A DNA stretch of 64,000 nt, from positions 1 to 64,000 of the forward strand of contig CAMGZM010000009.1 in NCBI GenBank assembly GCA_946183145.1, given 5' to 3'. Position 1 is the stretch's first letter, and every line of letters begins with the position of its first letter. Shown here in pieces: positions 28,238-37,147 of this stretch. Under the pieces are notes generated by a model. It worked only from the letters and a program-made list of their open reading frames with translations. It was not told the origin of the DNA and made no database searches. Both the position numbers and the translations under genes were made by a program. The DNA comes from an uncultured Fretibacterium sp. (GTDB lineage: Bacteria; Synergistota; Synergistia; Synergistales; Aminobacteriaceae).

Positions 28238-28243
28238 TATAAT
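28238..28243 (+). promoter_or_regulatory. -10 element candidate for the sugar ABC operon
   Basis: Perfect TATAAT at 28238, 145 nt before the ABC ATPase start, preceded by T-rich DNA without a good -35. The rest of the 193-bp gap (28195-28387) shows only the strong AAGGAGG ribosome site at about 28370. Confidence 0.3.
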
Positions 28244-28387
28244 TCCGGCATTCCAGAAAAAACAAACAAGTGCCTTGCATGACGCAGAGAGATTATATCT
28301 TTTGCAATGAAGAGTAACTCATCAAATTTTGCCGGGTACAAATAATTTTGTTTCACACAAACAGCATTAAGGAGGAAGGTGGAATGA

Positions 28388-29896
28388 ATGCCTGAAAGCA
28401 AAGGGCAGATGATTCTTGAGATGAACGACATCGACAAGACATTTCCGGGAGTACATGCGCTCGATCATTGCCGCTTCGATCTCAGGGAAGGTGAAGTGCA
28501 CGCCCTAATAGGTGAGAACGGCGCGGGGAAATCGACTCTCGTGAAGATCATGACCGGGATTCACACAGATTACACCGGGGAATATCGTCTTTTCGGCCGG
28601 CAGGTTCACTTCAAGAACATCAAGGAAGCTCAAGAAGCAGGCATCTCAATGGTTCATCAGGAGCTAAACATGATGAACGATTTGACAGTGGCGCAAAATA
28701 TTTTCATAGGCCGCGAGTCAGACGGATTTTTTTGCAGCGACAAAATAATCAACCAGAAAACAGAAGCTCTCATCAAAGACTTCAACATTGAAGTGAAACC
28801 CACAGACCGAATCAAAAATCTCACAGTCGGAAAATGTCAGATGGTTGAAATCGCACGCGCAATGTCTTATCCGTCAACAAAAGTACTCATTCTTGACGAA
28901 CCTACAGCGGCATTGTCAGAGGCAGAAGCAGAAGATCTTTTCGAGAAAATGGAGCAGCTTAAAGCGAGAGGCGTTGCAATAATATTCATCTCTCACAGGC
29001 TCGAAGAGATAAAACGAGTCTCAGACCGTGTAACAATAATGCGCGACGGGCAGTATATCGACACTCTTAACGCAAAAACTTGCACGATACAAGACATCGT
29101 TCGGCTTATGGTTGGCCGTGAAGTCTTAGAGGAGCCGAAATCAAAAAGCAATGTCCCTGAAGGCGCGCCCGTTGTACTTTCTGCGAATCATCTCAAGTCC
29201 AGCAAGGTGAAAGATGTATCATTCGAGCTTCACAAGGGGGAAATTCTCGGCTTCGCGGGGCTTGTAGGAGCAGGACGGACTGAGACAATGAGACTCATTT
29301 ACGGAGCAGATCCCAAAGACGGCGGCGAGGTCATCATTAACGGGAAAAGTACCGACATCAATCACTCAAAGGACGCAATCGCAAACGGAATCGGTTATCT
29401 CTCTGAAGACAGGAAGCGTTACGGACTCATTCTCGGACTCTCAATCACAGATAACACCGTGCTGTCATCATATGACCTTGATGAATTGCATCATGGCCCG
29501 TTCGTGAACGAAAAGAAATGCGCGCAAGTCTCAGAGGATTACGTCAGCCAGCTCAAAACGAAAACTCCCTCAGTGCGTCAGCTCGTCAAAAATTTATCCG
29601 GCGGGAATCAGCAGAAAGTTGTAATCGCAAAATGGATGCTGAGGAACTGCGATATTCTGATATTCGACGAACCTACAAGAGGAATCGACATCGGCGCAAG
29701 GGCAGAAATCTACAGCCTAATGGACTCGCTCGTAAAAGAAGGCAAATCGATAATCATGGTTTCATCAGACATGACGGAAGTCTTGAAGATGAGCGACAGA
29801 ATCATAGTCATGTGCGAGGGGCGCAAAACCGGCGAGCTTGACATAGCAGACGCGACTCAGGACAAAATCATGACGCTTGCAACAAAATATCAGTAG
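28388..29896 (+). CDS. Sugar ABC transporter ATPase (RbsA/MglA type)
   Basis: 502 residues with two ABC domains. Domain 1: Walker A 'GENGAGKSTLVKI' (about residues 40-52), signature-like 'LTVGKCQMVEIARAMS', Walker B 'VLILDEPTAALSEAE'. Domain 2: degenerate Walker A 'GLVGAGRTETMRLI', signature 'LSGGNQQKVVIAKWM', Walker B 'ILIFDEPTRGIDIG'. The asymmetric double-ATPase layout is diagnostic for ribose/galactose-type importers. First of three genes (ATPase-permease-binding protein). Confidence 0.92.
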   Translation: MPESKGQMILEMNDIDKTFPGVHALDHCRFDLREGEVHALIGENGAGKSTLVKIMTGIHTDYTGEYRLFGRQVHFKNIKEAQEAGISMVHQELNMMNDLTVAQNIFIGRESDGFFCSDKIINQKTEALIKDFNIEVKPTDRIKNLTVGKCQMVEIARAMSYPSTKVLILDEPTAALSEAEAEDLFEKMEQLKARGVAIIFISHRLEEIKRVSDRVTIMRDGQYIDTLNAKTCTIQDIVRLMVGREVLEEPKSKSNVPEGAPVVLSANHLKSSKVKDVSFELHKGEILGFAGLVGAGRTETMRLIYGADPKDGGEVIINGKSTDINHSKDAIANGIGYLSEDRKRYGLILGLSITDNTVLSSYDLDELHHGPFVNEKKCAQVSEDYVSQLKTKTPSVRQLVKNLSGGNQQKVVIAKWMLRNCDILIFDEPTRGIDIGARAEIYSLMDSLVKEGKSIIMVSSDMTEVLKMSDRIIVMCEGRKTGELDIADATQDKIMTLATKYQ

Positions 29897-29911
29897 CAGA
29901 GGGGAATCAAA

Positions 29912-30895
29912 ATGGGTGAAAACAACGGAATAATAGCCTATCTTAAAGGGGACGGCCTTCAAAAAGTTATCGCTGTCGGCTGTCTTGTTGTGCTGTATAT
30001 ATTTTTCGGCATTTTCGGAAATCATTTCTTGACGTTCAACACTTTCGTGAGCATTCTCGACTCATCGTACTATATCGGCTTCCTCGCAATCGGTATGACG
30101 TTCGTTGTGATTACGGGCGGAATAGATCTCTCATGCGGTACTGTCATGGTAGGAAGCGCGTTAATCGGCGGAGTTGCGTATAAAGTTTGGGGATTCCCTA
30201 TACTTTTGTGCTTGGTTGTTGTTATGCTTGTTGCGCTTTTGTTCGGATTGTGCAACGGTCTTCTTGTCGGCAAATTGCATCTTCCTCCGTTTATCGCTAC
30301 ATTGGGAATGCAATTCATTTCGCTGGGTATATGCTCAGTTGTCGCAAAAGTCCAGACTCAGACTTACCCTTCACTGAAATCCCCGGACGGATGGTTCAAG
30401 CTGTTAATCTACAAAAATCATAATTTCCCTGTCGGCGCGATATGGCTTCTTGTGTTCTTTGTTGTGGGATGGATATTGCTGAACAAAACGATATTAGGCC
30501 GCTACACATACGCAATGGGAAGCAATGAGGACGCAGTAGAGCTTTCCGGCATTCAGACATCACGCTGGAAAACAATTGTGTACGTCGTAAACGGATTCTT
30601 TGTCGGACTTGCGGGGATAATTTATGCGGCTACGTACTCAACTATTACCCCTCAGACAGGAAACGGGCAGGAAATGTATGCGATTGCGGCCTGCGTTATC
30701 GGGGGAACGTCATTAGCGGGCGGAGTCGGTACGTTATTCGGGACAATATTGGGCGTGTTCGTAATCTCGGTGCTTAAGACTGGCTTGCTGTCGATGGGAC
30801 TCCCTGTACAGTGGCAGCAGGTGTTAATCGGAGTCGTTGTGCTTCTTGCGGTTCTTGTTGACGTAATCAGGGCGCAGAAAGCAAAGCGGACGTAA
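29912..30895 (+). CDS. Sugar ABC transporter permease (RbsC type)
   Basis: 327 residues, about 9-10 membrane segments. 'FVVITGGIDLSCGTVMVGSALIGG' and 'YAMGSNEDAVELSGI' (the cytoplasmic coupling loop to the ATPase) are typical of BPD_transp_2 permeases. AGGGGA precedes the ATG; 15 nt after the ATPase stop. Probably homodimeric channel of the importer. Confidence 0.9.
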   Translation: MGENNGIIAYLKGDGLQKVIAVGCLVVLYIFFGIFGNHFLTFNTFVSILDSSYYIGFLAIGMTFVVITGGIDLSCGTVMVGSALIGGVAYKVWGFPILLCLVVVMLVALLFGLCNGLLVGKLHLPPFIATLGMQFISLGICSVVAKVQTQTYPSLKSPDGWFKLLIYKNHNFPVGAIWLLVFFVVGWILLNKTILGRYTYAMGSNEDAVELSGIQTSRWKTIVYVVNGFFVGLAGIIYAATYSTITPQTGNGQEMYAIAACVIGGTSLAGGVGTLFGTILGVFVISVLKTGLLSMGLPVQWQQVLIGVVVLLAVLVDVIRAQKAKRT

Positions 30896-30946
30896 ATTTG
30901 TTGTTGGCGGGAAAATCCCGTAAAAAATAAAGGAGGAAACAAATCA

Positions 30947-32041
30947 ATGAAAAAGTTTCTCAGCGTAATATTATGCGGCGTTATGGTACTTGCAGCGGCT
31001 TCAGTCTTTGCGGCGGAATACAAGAACACTTCCGGCAAAGAAATGGACATCCGAATCATCTCAAAGAGCTTCAACAACCAGTTCTATCAGTCAGCGTTCA
31101 AAGGTGCGGCAGATGCGGCGGCAAAACTCGGTGTGAAAATCACAACTAACGGCCCTGACGTAGAGACAAACACATCACAGCAGGTTGAACAGGTCAAAGC
31201 GGCAGTTAATGCGAAGCCCGACGCGATTGTGCTTGCGGCCTGCGACACAGCTTCGCTTGAGGAGACTCTCGACTCGGCAAAAGAAGCAGGAATCCCCGTA
31301 ATCGGTTTTGACTCAGGCGTACCCGGCGACACAACCGGCGCAGTACTCGCAACAGCAGCTACGGACAACGTAAACGCGGGCGGAAATGTCGCGGCGAATC
31401 TCATCGCTGATGCAGGATTTCAGGCGTTAATCCTCAAAGGCACGGAGAAAGCTCCCACAGTGCTGGCTATTCTTGCGCAGGATGCTACATCGGGATCAAT
31501 CGTTCTGCGTGTTGATGGATTCATCGCAAAGGCTCTTGAAGCTCTTGAAGCTCTTGAAGGCTTGAAGGGTCATGTATCAGTTTCAGGGCAGGAGAGATGG
31601 ACGAAACCCGCCGCAAATGCAGAAAAGGTGAAAATCGTTGTCGTTGTTCCTCCGTCATCAAGCGCGGCAGATATTCAGGCAGCCTCGAAAACAATTTTTG
31701 CGATGGACAATCTTGCAGGAGTTTTCGCGGCGAATCAGGACGCGGTGAACGGCGTAATCTCAGCGACAAATGACGGTACAGACCTCGACAGGGCGGACGG
31801 AATCTACAAGAACATTTACGTTGTCGGATTCGATTCAGGGACTTCACAGCGCGAGGCAATAAAGGACGGTCAGTTCTTCGGAAGCGTAACGCAGGATCCC
31901 TATCAGATGGGCTATCAGGCTGTCGGACTTGCAGTCATGGCCGCGAACAAAGAGAAAGTCTCTGATGTCGATACAGGCTCAAAATGGTACAACGCAAAGA
32001 ACATCGACAACCCGGACATTGCAATTCTCCTTTACGACTAA
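30947..32041 (+). CDS. Sugar ABC transporter substrate-binding protein (RbsB-like)
   Basis: 364 residues, strong AAAGGAGG. Signal peptide (residues 1-22, cleavage after 'SVFAA') then a Peripla_BP_4 fold: 'DIRIISKSFNNQFYQSAFKG', 'PDAIVLAACDTASLEE', 'IPVIGFDSGVPG' and 'VVGFDSGTSQREAIKDG'. It delivers a monosaccharide or similar ligand to the permease. Residues about 195-203 are three exact copies of a 9-bp repeat giving Glu-Ala-Leu, an uncommon insertion. The gene is followed by a terminator at 32059. Confidence 0.9.
   Translation: MKKFLSVILCGVMVLAAASVFAAEYKNTSGKEMDIRIISKSFNNQFYQSAFKGAADAAAKLGVKITTNGPDVETNTSQQVEQVKAAVNAKPDAIVLAACDTASLEETLDSAKEAGIPVIGFDSGVPGDTTGAVLATAATDNVNAGGNVAANLIADAGFQALILKGTEKAPTVLAILAQDATSGSIVLRVDGFIAKALEALEALEGLKGHVSVSGQERWTKPAANAEKVKIVVVVPPSSSAADIQAASKTIFAMDNLAGVFAANQDAVNGVISATNDGTDLDRADGIYKNIYVVGFDSGTSQREAIKDGQFFGSVTQDPYQMGYQAVGLAVMAANKEKVSDVDTGSKWYNAKNIDNPDIAILLYD
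31532..31558 (+). repeat. Three tandem copies of GCTCTTGAA inside the sugar-binding protein gene
   Basis: Three perfect 9-bp copies (31532-31540, 31541-31549, 31550-31558) encode Ala-Leu-Glu three times. Replication slippage can add or remove whole copies without breaking the frame. Confidence 0.85.
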
Positions 32042-32058
32042 TCACGGAAATTTACGCG

Positions 32059-32089
32059 GGGGGCTGGCGTTTTGTCGGCCTCCTTTTTG
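32059..32089 (+). terminator. Terminator after the sugar ABC operon
   Basis: 8-bp stem GGGGGCTG (32059-32066) with CGGCCTCC (32076-32083, two G-T pairs) followed by TTTTT. Confidence 0.7.
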
Positions 32090-32108
32090 TATGCAGAGAG
32101 GTAGAAAC

Positions 32109-32510
32109 ATGAACGGCATTTACGGTATTCATCACATATGTATTCACACTCCTGAAATTGAGAAGTCAATCAATTTTTACAGGGATATTATTGGCTTTCA
32201 CGTTATCGGGCGCGAGACTTGCGGCTTTGGCGAGTATGCAATGATGAAGCTGAACGACTCACTTCTTGAGCTTATACAGCCGAATGAACAGGATGAAAAT
32301 ACTTTTGGCGATATAGGCTCAATAACTCACATCGGGCTTGGGGTGAAAGGTATCGACTCAGTTCTTGAAGATCTCCGCGCAAAAGGAATCCCGCTTCTTT
32401 CAGACGGAATTGAAGACGATGACGCGCCTATGGGAGGGTTGCGGGTGATTCAGTTACTCGGGCCAAGCAATGAACATCTCAATTTGTACGAATGGAAACG
32501 CGATTTCTGA
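32109..32510 (+). CDS. VOC-superfamily (glyoxalase-like) protein
   Basis: 133 residues from ATG 32109, which has AGAGG 7 nt upstream. The track's longer ORF begins inside the binding-protein gene and crosses the terminator, so it is rejected. Two beta-alpha-beta-beta-beta modules: 'IHHICIHTPEIEKSINFYRD' with the first metal His, 'LLELIQPNE' with a Glu, 'ITHIGLGVKGIDSVLEDL', and 'EHLNLYEW'. The layout fits methylmalonyl-CoA epimerase or lactoylglutathione lyase-like enzymes. Function not resolvable; possibly cotranscribed by readthrough with the sugar ABC genes. Confidence 0.75.
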   Translation: MNGIYGIHHICIHTPEIEKSINFYRDIIGFHVIGRETCGFGEYAMMKLNDSLLELIQPNEQDENTFGDIGSITHIGLGVKGIDSVLEDLRAKGIPLLSDGIEDDDAPMGGLRVIQLLGPSNEHLNLYEWKRDF

Positions 32511-32529
32511 TTTTGTTACAGCGCACAAA

Positions 32530-32562
32530 ATGACCCGGTGATTTTTTGCCGGGCCGTTTGCT
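32530..32562. terminator. Terminator between convergent VOC and P-loop genes
   Basis: Stem CCCGG/CCGGG around a T-rich loop (within 'ACCCGGTGATTTTTTGCCGGG') between convergent stops; the trailing T run is weak, so strength is uncertain. Confidence 0.4.
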
Positions 32563-32584
32563 TTCATGAGAATGTATGTGATTT

Positions 32585-33148
32585 CTAGTTCATGCACCTG
32601 TCGAGGATAATATCCTTCACTCTTTCAACAACATAATCAAGCCCGCCGGAAGTATCAAGCGTTACTGTTCGCGCCATGAGTCCAAGCTCGTATAAACACT
32701 CGTCAATCTTTTCACCCACACGCGAATGAAAGTCTACCGCCCATTCCTTGTTGTCGCTGAAAGTTTTTGTGCGTTCGTGCATTTGTTCGGGAGTCGTGAG
32801 GAGCTTTATCCCCCATGCCTTTTCGATTAGCGGAGATGTTCGCATTAACGCTGAGAGCCGCCGGAAACTTTTCGGGTTACGGACTGCGACATACGCGAGA
32901 TTTCCCGGGTGCCACGTCTCAGACATCGAAACGCCCGGAAGATTCGCAAAATACATATCCCGCTCAAGCTCCATTTTCGTCAATTCAACTTCAAACGCTT
33001 CATCACGTTTATCGGGAATCCCTTTGTCCCTGTAGAATATCTCTTTGCCGATTTCATACCCGCAGCCCGTTATGATATTGTCCCTCTCAAGAGCGCGGAG
33101 AATGCTCGTTTTTCCGCTGGCGTGAGGCCCGCAAATGAACATGAACAT
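32585..33148 (-). CDS. P-loop ATPase/kinase-like protein
   Basis: 187 residues. The start 'MFMFICGPHASGKTSILRAL' is a Walker A P-loop in the first 15 residues. It resembles AAA_28/deoxynucleoside-kinase-like small ATPases of unknown role; no second diagnostic motif was recognised. The ATG lies 3 nt after the mfd stop and its GGAGGG ribosome site is inside the last mfd codons, so the two are coupled. A nucleotide or small-molecule kinase is one possibility. Confidence 0.6.
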   Translation of the reverse strand: MFMFICGPHASGKTSILRALERDNIITGCGYEIGKEIFYRDKGIPDKRDEAFEVELTKMELERDMYFANLPGVSMSETWHPGNLAYVAVRNPKSFRRLSALMRTSPLIEKAWGIKLLTTPEQMHERTKTFSDNKEWAVDFHSRVGEKIDECLYELGLMARTVTLDTSGGLDYVVERVKDIILDRCMN

Positions 33149-33151
33149 GAA

Positions 33152-36100
33152 TTAACCCTCCGTTGTGAATTTTATGTTACGGCCTAATGATTTGAGATAT
33201 TTTCTCACACGTTCAGGGATTTCAACGCCGGAATATTTCACTGTTACGGTGCCTTTCTTCACGCTTACTTCACGGATTCCGTAACGCCCGCCGAAATTTC
33301 TCGCAGCCGTCAATCCCGCAAGATATTTCACCTCAGAAGGAACTGCCCCGAATCTGTCGGACATCTCATCACATAACGCGTCAATCTCATCAAGCCCGAT
33401 TGCGTTAATGAGTCTGCGGTAAATTGTGATTCGCACATCATCTTGTGGGATATAATTTTCGGGAATGAATCCGCCGCCGCGGTCTGAAATTATTTCTGGC
33501 TTCTCTGGCTCTTTTTTCCCGCGCAGTCTGTCAAGCTCCTCTTCAAGAAGTTTGTAGAAAATGTTGTATGAGCTGTTTCGTGTTGTACCGTGCTGAACCG
33601 TTCCGCCCGCCTCGCCTCCTCCGCGTATGTCAAGGTCTCTCCTCGCAATCTCGTAGCCTGAGCCTAACTCCGTCATTGTTGAGATTGCCTCTAAACGGTC
33701 TAAAGTGTCCTGATTGAGCTTTGATTTCTCCGGGTAAAAGAAGTATGCGAATGCCTTTTCTCCTCTTCTGCCGACTCTCCCTCGTAACTGGTACATTTGC
33801 GCGAGTCCTAACTCTTCAGCATTGTCGATGATTATCGTGTTAGCGCGTCCGACATCAAGCCCGCTTTCGATTATCGTTGTCGCTATGAGGATGTCTATTT
33901 TCCCGTCGTAAAACTCAAGCATTGTTGACTCTAGTTCTTTCTCGTTCATTTGGCCGTGAGCCGTCTTTATTGTCGCGTCAGGGAAAAACGCCGTAAGCAT
34001 TCTCATATATTCGCCCATTCGTGAAATTTTTGCTGACAGAAAATATACCTGCCCGCCCCTGTTAAGCTCGTACGTAATTGCACGCCGAATCACTCCCGCG
34101 TTGAACTGCCCTGTGTATGTCGTGATGGGGAGTCGGTCTTCAGGAGGAGTCGAAAGCACCGATATACTACGCAGGCCACGCAACGCCATCTCAAGAGTAC
34201 GCGGAATCGGAGTCGCTGAGAGGCTCAACACATCCGTTTTTCCGTAGGTCAGTTTGAGGCTCTCTTTGTGCATTACGCCGAACCGATGTTCCTCGTCAAT
34301 AATGAGCAATCCTAAATCACGAAACTTTACGCCTTTCTGCAAAAGTTTGTGAGTCCCAATGAGAATATCTATTTTGCCTTCTTCGGTTGATTTGAGGACT
34401 TCACGCGCCTGTTTTGCTGTGATGAAACGCGACAAGAGTCCGACATTCATGGGGAAGCCCGACAATCTCGACTGAAACGCCGCGTAATGCTGCTGCGCTA
34501 ATATCGTTGTGGGAACAAGTACGCAAACCTGAAACCCGGCCATGACAACACGGAACGCCGCACGTAATGCAACCTCAGTTTTTCCGAATCCAACATCACC
34601 GACTAACAATCTATCCATCGGGAAATTTGACGACAAGTCCTTCATGATCTCGTCTACTGCTTTAAGCTGGTCTGCTGTCTCGTTGAACGTAAACGCTTTC
34701 ACAAAATCATCATATGCGCTGTCATTCGGTGCGTAAGGGGGACGGCGTTCAAGCTCTCTTTTCGCAAAAATCTCCATCAGCATCAACGCTTCTTTTTGCG
34801 CCCGCTCCTGTGTCTTCTGAAGACTCTTCTTCCACGTTTTACCCTTCAGGCTGTCAAGTTTTGCCGATTCTGACTCGTGTTCGTTAAGCCCCGTGAGTTT
34901 TGCCGACTGCGTTACGGGTATCAATAATCTCTGATCGTCAGCAAACTCAATCGCAAGAACATCTATCTGCATTCCTCCGACAGTTGTGCGCTCAATCCCG
35001 CGAAAAATCCCAGTCCCGTAATCCTCATGAATCACAAGCTGGCCAGGCGACAATTTACCGCCCTCGTTCCAGTCGTTCGGCGTGTGTCTTTGAGTGAGTG
35101 AGACTCCCGCGTTAATGCCGGATAATTCACGCTCCGAGATAAAAGCCTTCTTTGCTTCTTTGTCGAAAAATCCCGCTGACAAATTCCCGTCATGAATCGT
35201 GTAGGGCAGTTTCTGAAACACCGGGTTGTTCGTGAAAACCTCAATGTCAAATCCATTCCGTGAAAGCTCATCGCATGTATGAAGTATCGTGTACGAATTT
35301 CCCCTGAAAGCAGGTAATGAGTCAGTCGGAAATTCTGCGTCAGATTTCGCTGCGTCGTTCGTGATTCTGATTACGGGGAACTTTGCGAGCCTCATGAAAA
35401 TTTTGTCCCACTCGTCAACAATATATCCCGCTTTTATCTCGTCAAAAACTTCACGCCATAACCATATGAATGACTCGGCCTGCGACTCAACTTTTGCGGG
35501 TTCGTAAAGCGTAATGAGAGTATCAGGGGGCATGAGAGAGTCAGTTTTTGTGCGTTCAGCCTCAGTTATGCCGTGCAAAATTATCTCGTCAATGTGCATT
35601 AACTGAGAGCTAGTTTTCTGTGTGTCAGGGAAAAATCCGCCTATTCGTTCAACATCATCATCAAGAAACTCAAAACGCAATGGCAAAGCATACGCAGGAT
35701 CATAGACATCAAGAATGAATCCTCTTTGCGCGAACTGTCCAGGCAGCCAAACGAGACTCGACGGAGTATAGCCCGAATCAATCAGCCATTCTTTGAGCTT
35801 GTCAGGGTCAAAATTTTCTGAGCGTGAAACCCTGAGAGCCTTAACGCCTACAAGACACGACGACATTAACGCGCCCGGTGAAGAAGCTATTACGCCGTCA
35901 GTGTGCGCCCATCTCCGCAATATTTCTCCGCGCTCAAGAAGCAGTGCCCGAATGTTTGCGCTTTGCTGTGAGAGGGGCATTTCGGGAAGAAGATATACAT
36001 TTGCGCCGGGGTGAAGTGTCCTGAAGTCCTGCGTGAATGCTGAGGCTTGAGTCGTGTCCGGGAAAATTGCGAGCGTGTGTCCTCTTGTGGGAGTCAGGTA

Positions 36101-36187
36101 AGCTCTTGCTGAAATTCCTGCGCGTTCAAGAATCGTTTTGTTGCGTAATGAGGGTGTCAATGATTTTTTTATTGGACGGTTTATCAT
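33152..36187 (-). CDS. mfd: Transcription-repair coupling factor Mfd
   Basis: 1011 residues, somewhat shorter than the usual 1100-1200. N-terminal UvrB-like module (about 1-230), RNA polymerase interacting CarD-like domain 'LSPGQLVIHEDYGTGIF' (from about residue 379), RecG-like SF2 motor with Walker A 'GDVGFGKTEVALRA' (about 530), 'IIDEEHRFGV', 'SLSATPIPRTL' and 'QLRGRVGR', then the C-terminal TRCF domain. It removes stalled RNA polymerase and recruits UvrA for nucleotide excision repair. The shortening is in the N-terminal half; every motor motif is present. Confidence 0.95.
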   Translation of the reverse strand: MINRPIKKSLTPSLRNKTILERAGISARAYLTPTRGHTLAIFPDTTQASAFTQDFRTLHPGANVYLLPEMPLSQQSANIRALLLERGEILRRWAHTDGVIASSPGALMSSCLVGVKALRVSRSENFDPDKLKEWLIDSGYTPSSLVWLPGQFAQRGFILDVYDPAYALPLRFEFLDDDVERIGGFFPDTQKTSSQLMHIDEIILHGITEAERTKTDSLMPPDTLITLYEPAKVESQAESFIWLWREVFDEIKAGYIVDEWDKIFMRLAKFPVIRITNDAAKSDAEFPTDSLPAFRGNSYTILHTCDELSRNGFDIEVFTNNPVFQKLPYTIHDGNLSAGFFDKEAKKAFISERELSGINAGVSLTQRHTPNDWNEGGKLSPGQLVIHEDYGTGIFRGIERTTVGGMQIDVLAIEFADDQRLLIPVTQSAKLTGLNEHESESAKLDSLKGKTWKKSLQKTQERAQKEALMLMEIFAKRELERRPPYAPNDSAYDDFVKAFTFNETADQLKAVDEIMKDLSSNFPMDRLLVGDVGFGKTEVALRAAFRVVMAGFQVCVLVPTTILAQQHYAAFQSRLSGFPMNVGLLSRFITAKQAREVLKSTEEGKIDILIGTHKLLQKGVKFRDLGLLIIDEEHRFGVMHKESLKLTYGKTDVLSLSATPIPRTLEMALRGLRSISVLSTPPEDRLPITTYTGQFNAGVIRRAITYELNRGGQVYFLSAKISRMGEYMRMLTAFFPDATIKTAHGQMNEKELESTMLEFYDGKIDILIATTIIESGLDVGRANTIIIDNAEELGLAQMYQLRGRVGRRGEKAFAYFFYPEKSKLNQDTLDRLEAISTMTELGSGYEIARRDLDIRGGGEAGGTVQHGTTRNSSYNIFYKLLEEELDRLRGKKEPEKPEIISDRGGGFIPENYIPQDDVRITIYRRLINAIGLDEIDALCDEMSDRFGAVPSEVKYLAGLTAARNFGGRYGIREVSVKKGTVTVKYSGVEIPERVRKYLKSLGRNIKFTTEG

Positions 36188-36280
36188 TGCAATGTAAAAA
36201 TCTCCGGGAAAAAATTTTAGTATGATATTATCTTCACTAAATCCCGATTATAACATTCAATGAAGGAGGCTTATTTTCAC

Positions 36281-37144
36281 ATGAAGAACATTGCTTTTAT
36301 AGGAGCCGGGAAAATGGGAAAACCTATGATAAAGAATCTCATAAAACTTGGCTTTTCTGTTGACGTTTACGCCCGCTCAATAATGAAAGTGTACGACATA
36401 ATAAGCAACGGCGCGAAATATCACAGCTCAATTTACGACTGCGCTAAAAATTCTGACGTTGCAATAACAATGCTCGGATTCCCGAAAGACGTAGAAGAAG
36501 TATATTTTGCGTCAGGGGGATTGCTCGACAGCATGAAGAAAGACACATACATTATCGACATGACGACAACGAGTCCATCACTCGCGGAAATGATTCACGA
36601 TGAGGCGGAAAAACGCGGGCTTCATTTTCTTGACGCGCCTGTTACGGGAGGAGTCAGCGGCGCAAAGAATGCTTCACTCTCAATCATGGCCGGAGGAAAT
36701 GAGGACGACTATCAAGCGTGCCTGCCGTTATTCCGCGCAATGGGGACGAACATAAACTACATGGGCGGGCCTGGAATGGGTCAGCACACGAAAATAGCGA
36801 ATCAGATCATCATAGCCGGAACGATTGCGGGAGTCTGCGAGGCTATGACGTATGCGCGTGCTGAAGGACTCGACATGCCGAAATTCCTGCGTGCTGTCTC
36901 AACTGGCGGCGCAAGCTCGAAACAGCTTGAAGGAGCGGGGCCGAAAATTTTAGACCGCGATTTTACTGCAACATTCAGCGTGAAACATTTCGTGAAAGAC
37001 TTGTTGCTTGCTGTTGACGAGGCCGGAAAAGAGAATCTGAATCTTGATGTTCTGTTGACGGTGATGAGTCATTACAAGCAGCTTGAGACAGACGGATTCG
37101 GCGAGGACGGGACTCAAGTCCTCATAAAATATTACGGAGGCTAA
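36281..37144 (+). CDS. 3-hydroxyisobutyrate dehydrogenase family NAD(P)-dependent enzyme
   Basis: 287 residues from ATG 36281. The track's earlier ATG (36260) includes the AAGGAGG ribosome site itself, so it is not the start. Rossmann motif 'IAFIGAGKMGKPMIKNL', conserved 'DMTTTSPSLA' and 'FLDAPVTGGVSGAKNASLSIMAGG', catalytic Lys in 'GMGQHTKIANQIII'. Members oxidise 3-hydroxyisobutyrate, tartronate semialdehyde or similar beta-hydroxyacids. It lies 3 nt before ddl; a functional link to ddl is not evident. Confidence 0.85.
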   Translation: MKNIAFIGAGKMGKPMIKNLIKLGFSVDVYARSIMKVYDIISNGAKYHSSIYDCAKNSDVAITMLGFPKDVEEVYFASGGLLDSMKKDTYIIDMTTTSPSLAEMIHDEAEKRGLHFLDAPVTGGVSGAKNASLSIMAGGNEDDYQACLPLFRAMGTNINYMGGPGMGQHTKIANQIIIAGTIAGVCEAMTYARAEGLDMPKFLRAVSTGGASSKQLEGAGPKILDRDFTATFSVKHFVKDLLLAVDEAGKENLNLDVLLTVMSHYKQLETDGFGEDGTQVLIKYYGG

Positions 37145-37147
37145 TCG

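Noticed and set aside
30652-31077. 141-residue minus-strand ORF across the permease-binding protein junction
   Set aside because: Antisense to two well-supported genes; no domain.
31929-32510. 193-residue version of the VOC protein
   Set aside because: It begins inside the sugar-binding protein gene and crosses a terminator; ATG 32109 has its own ribosome site.
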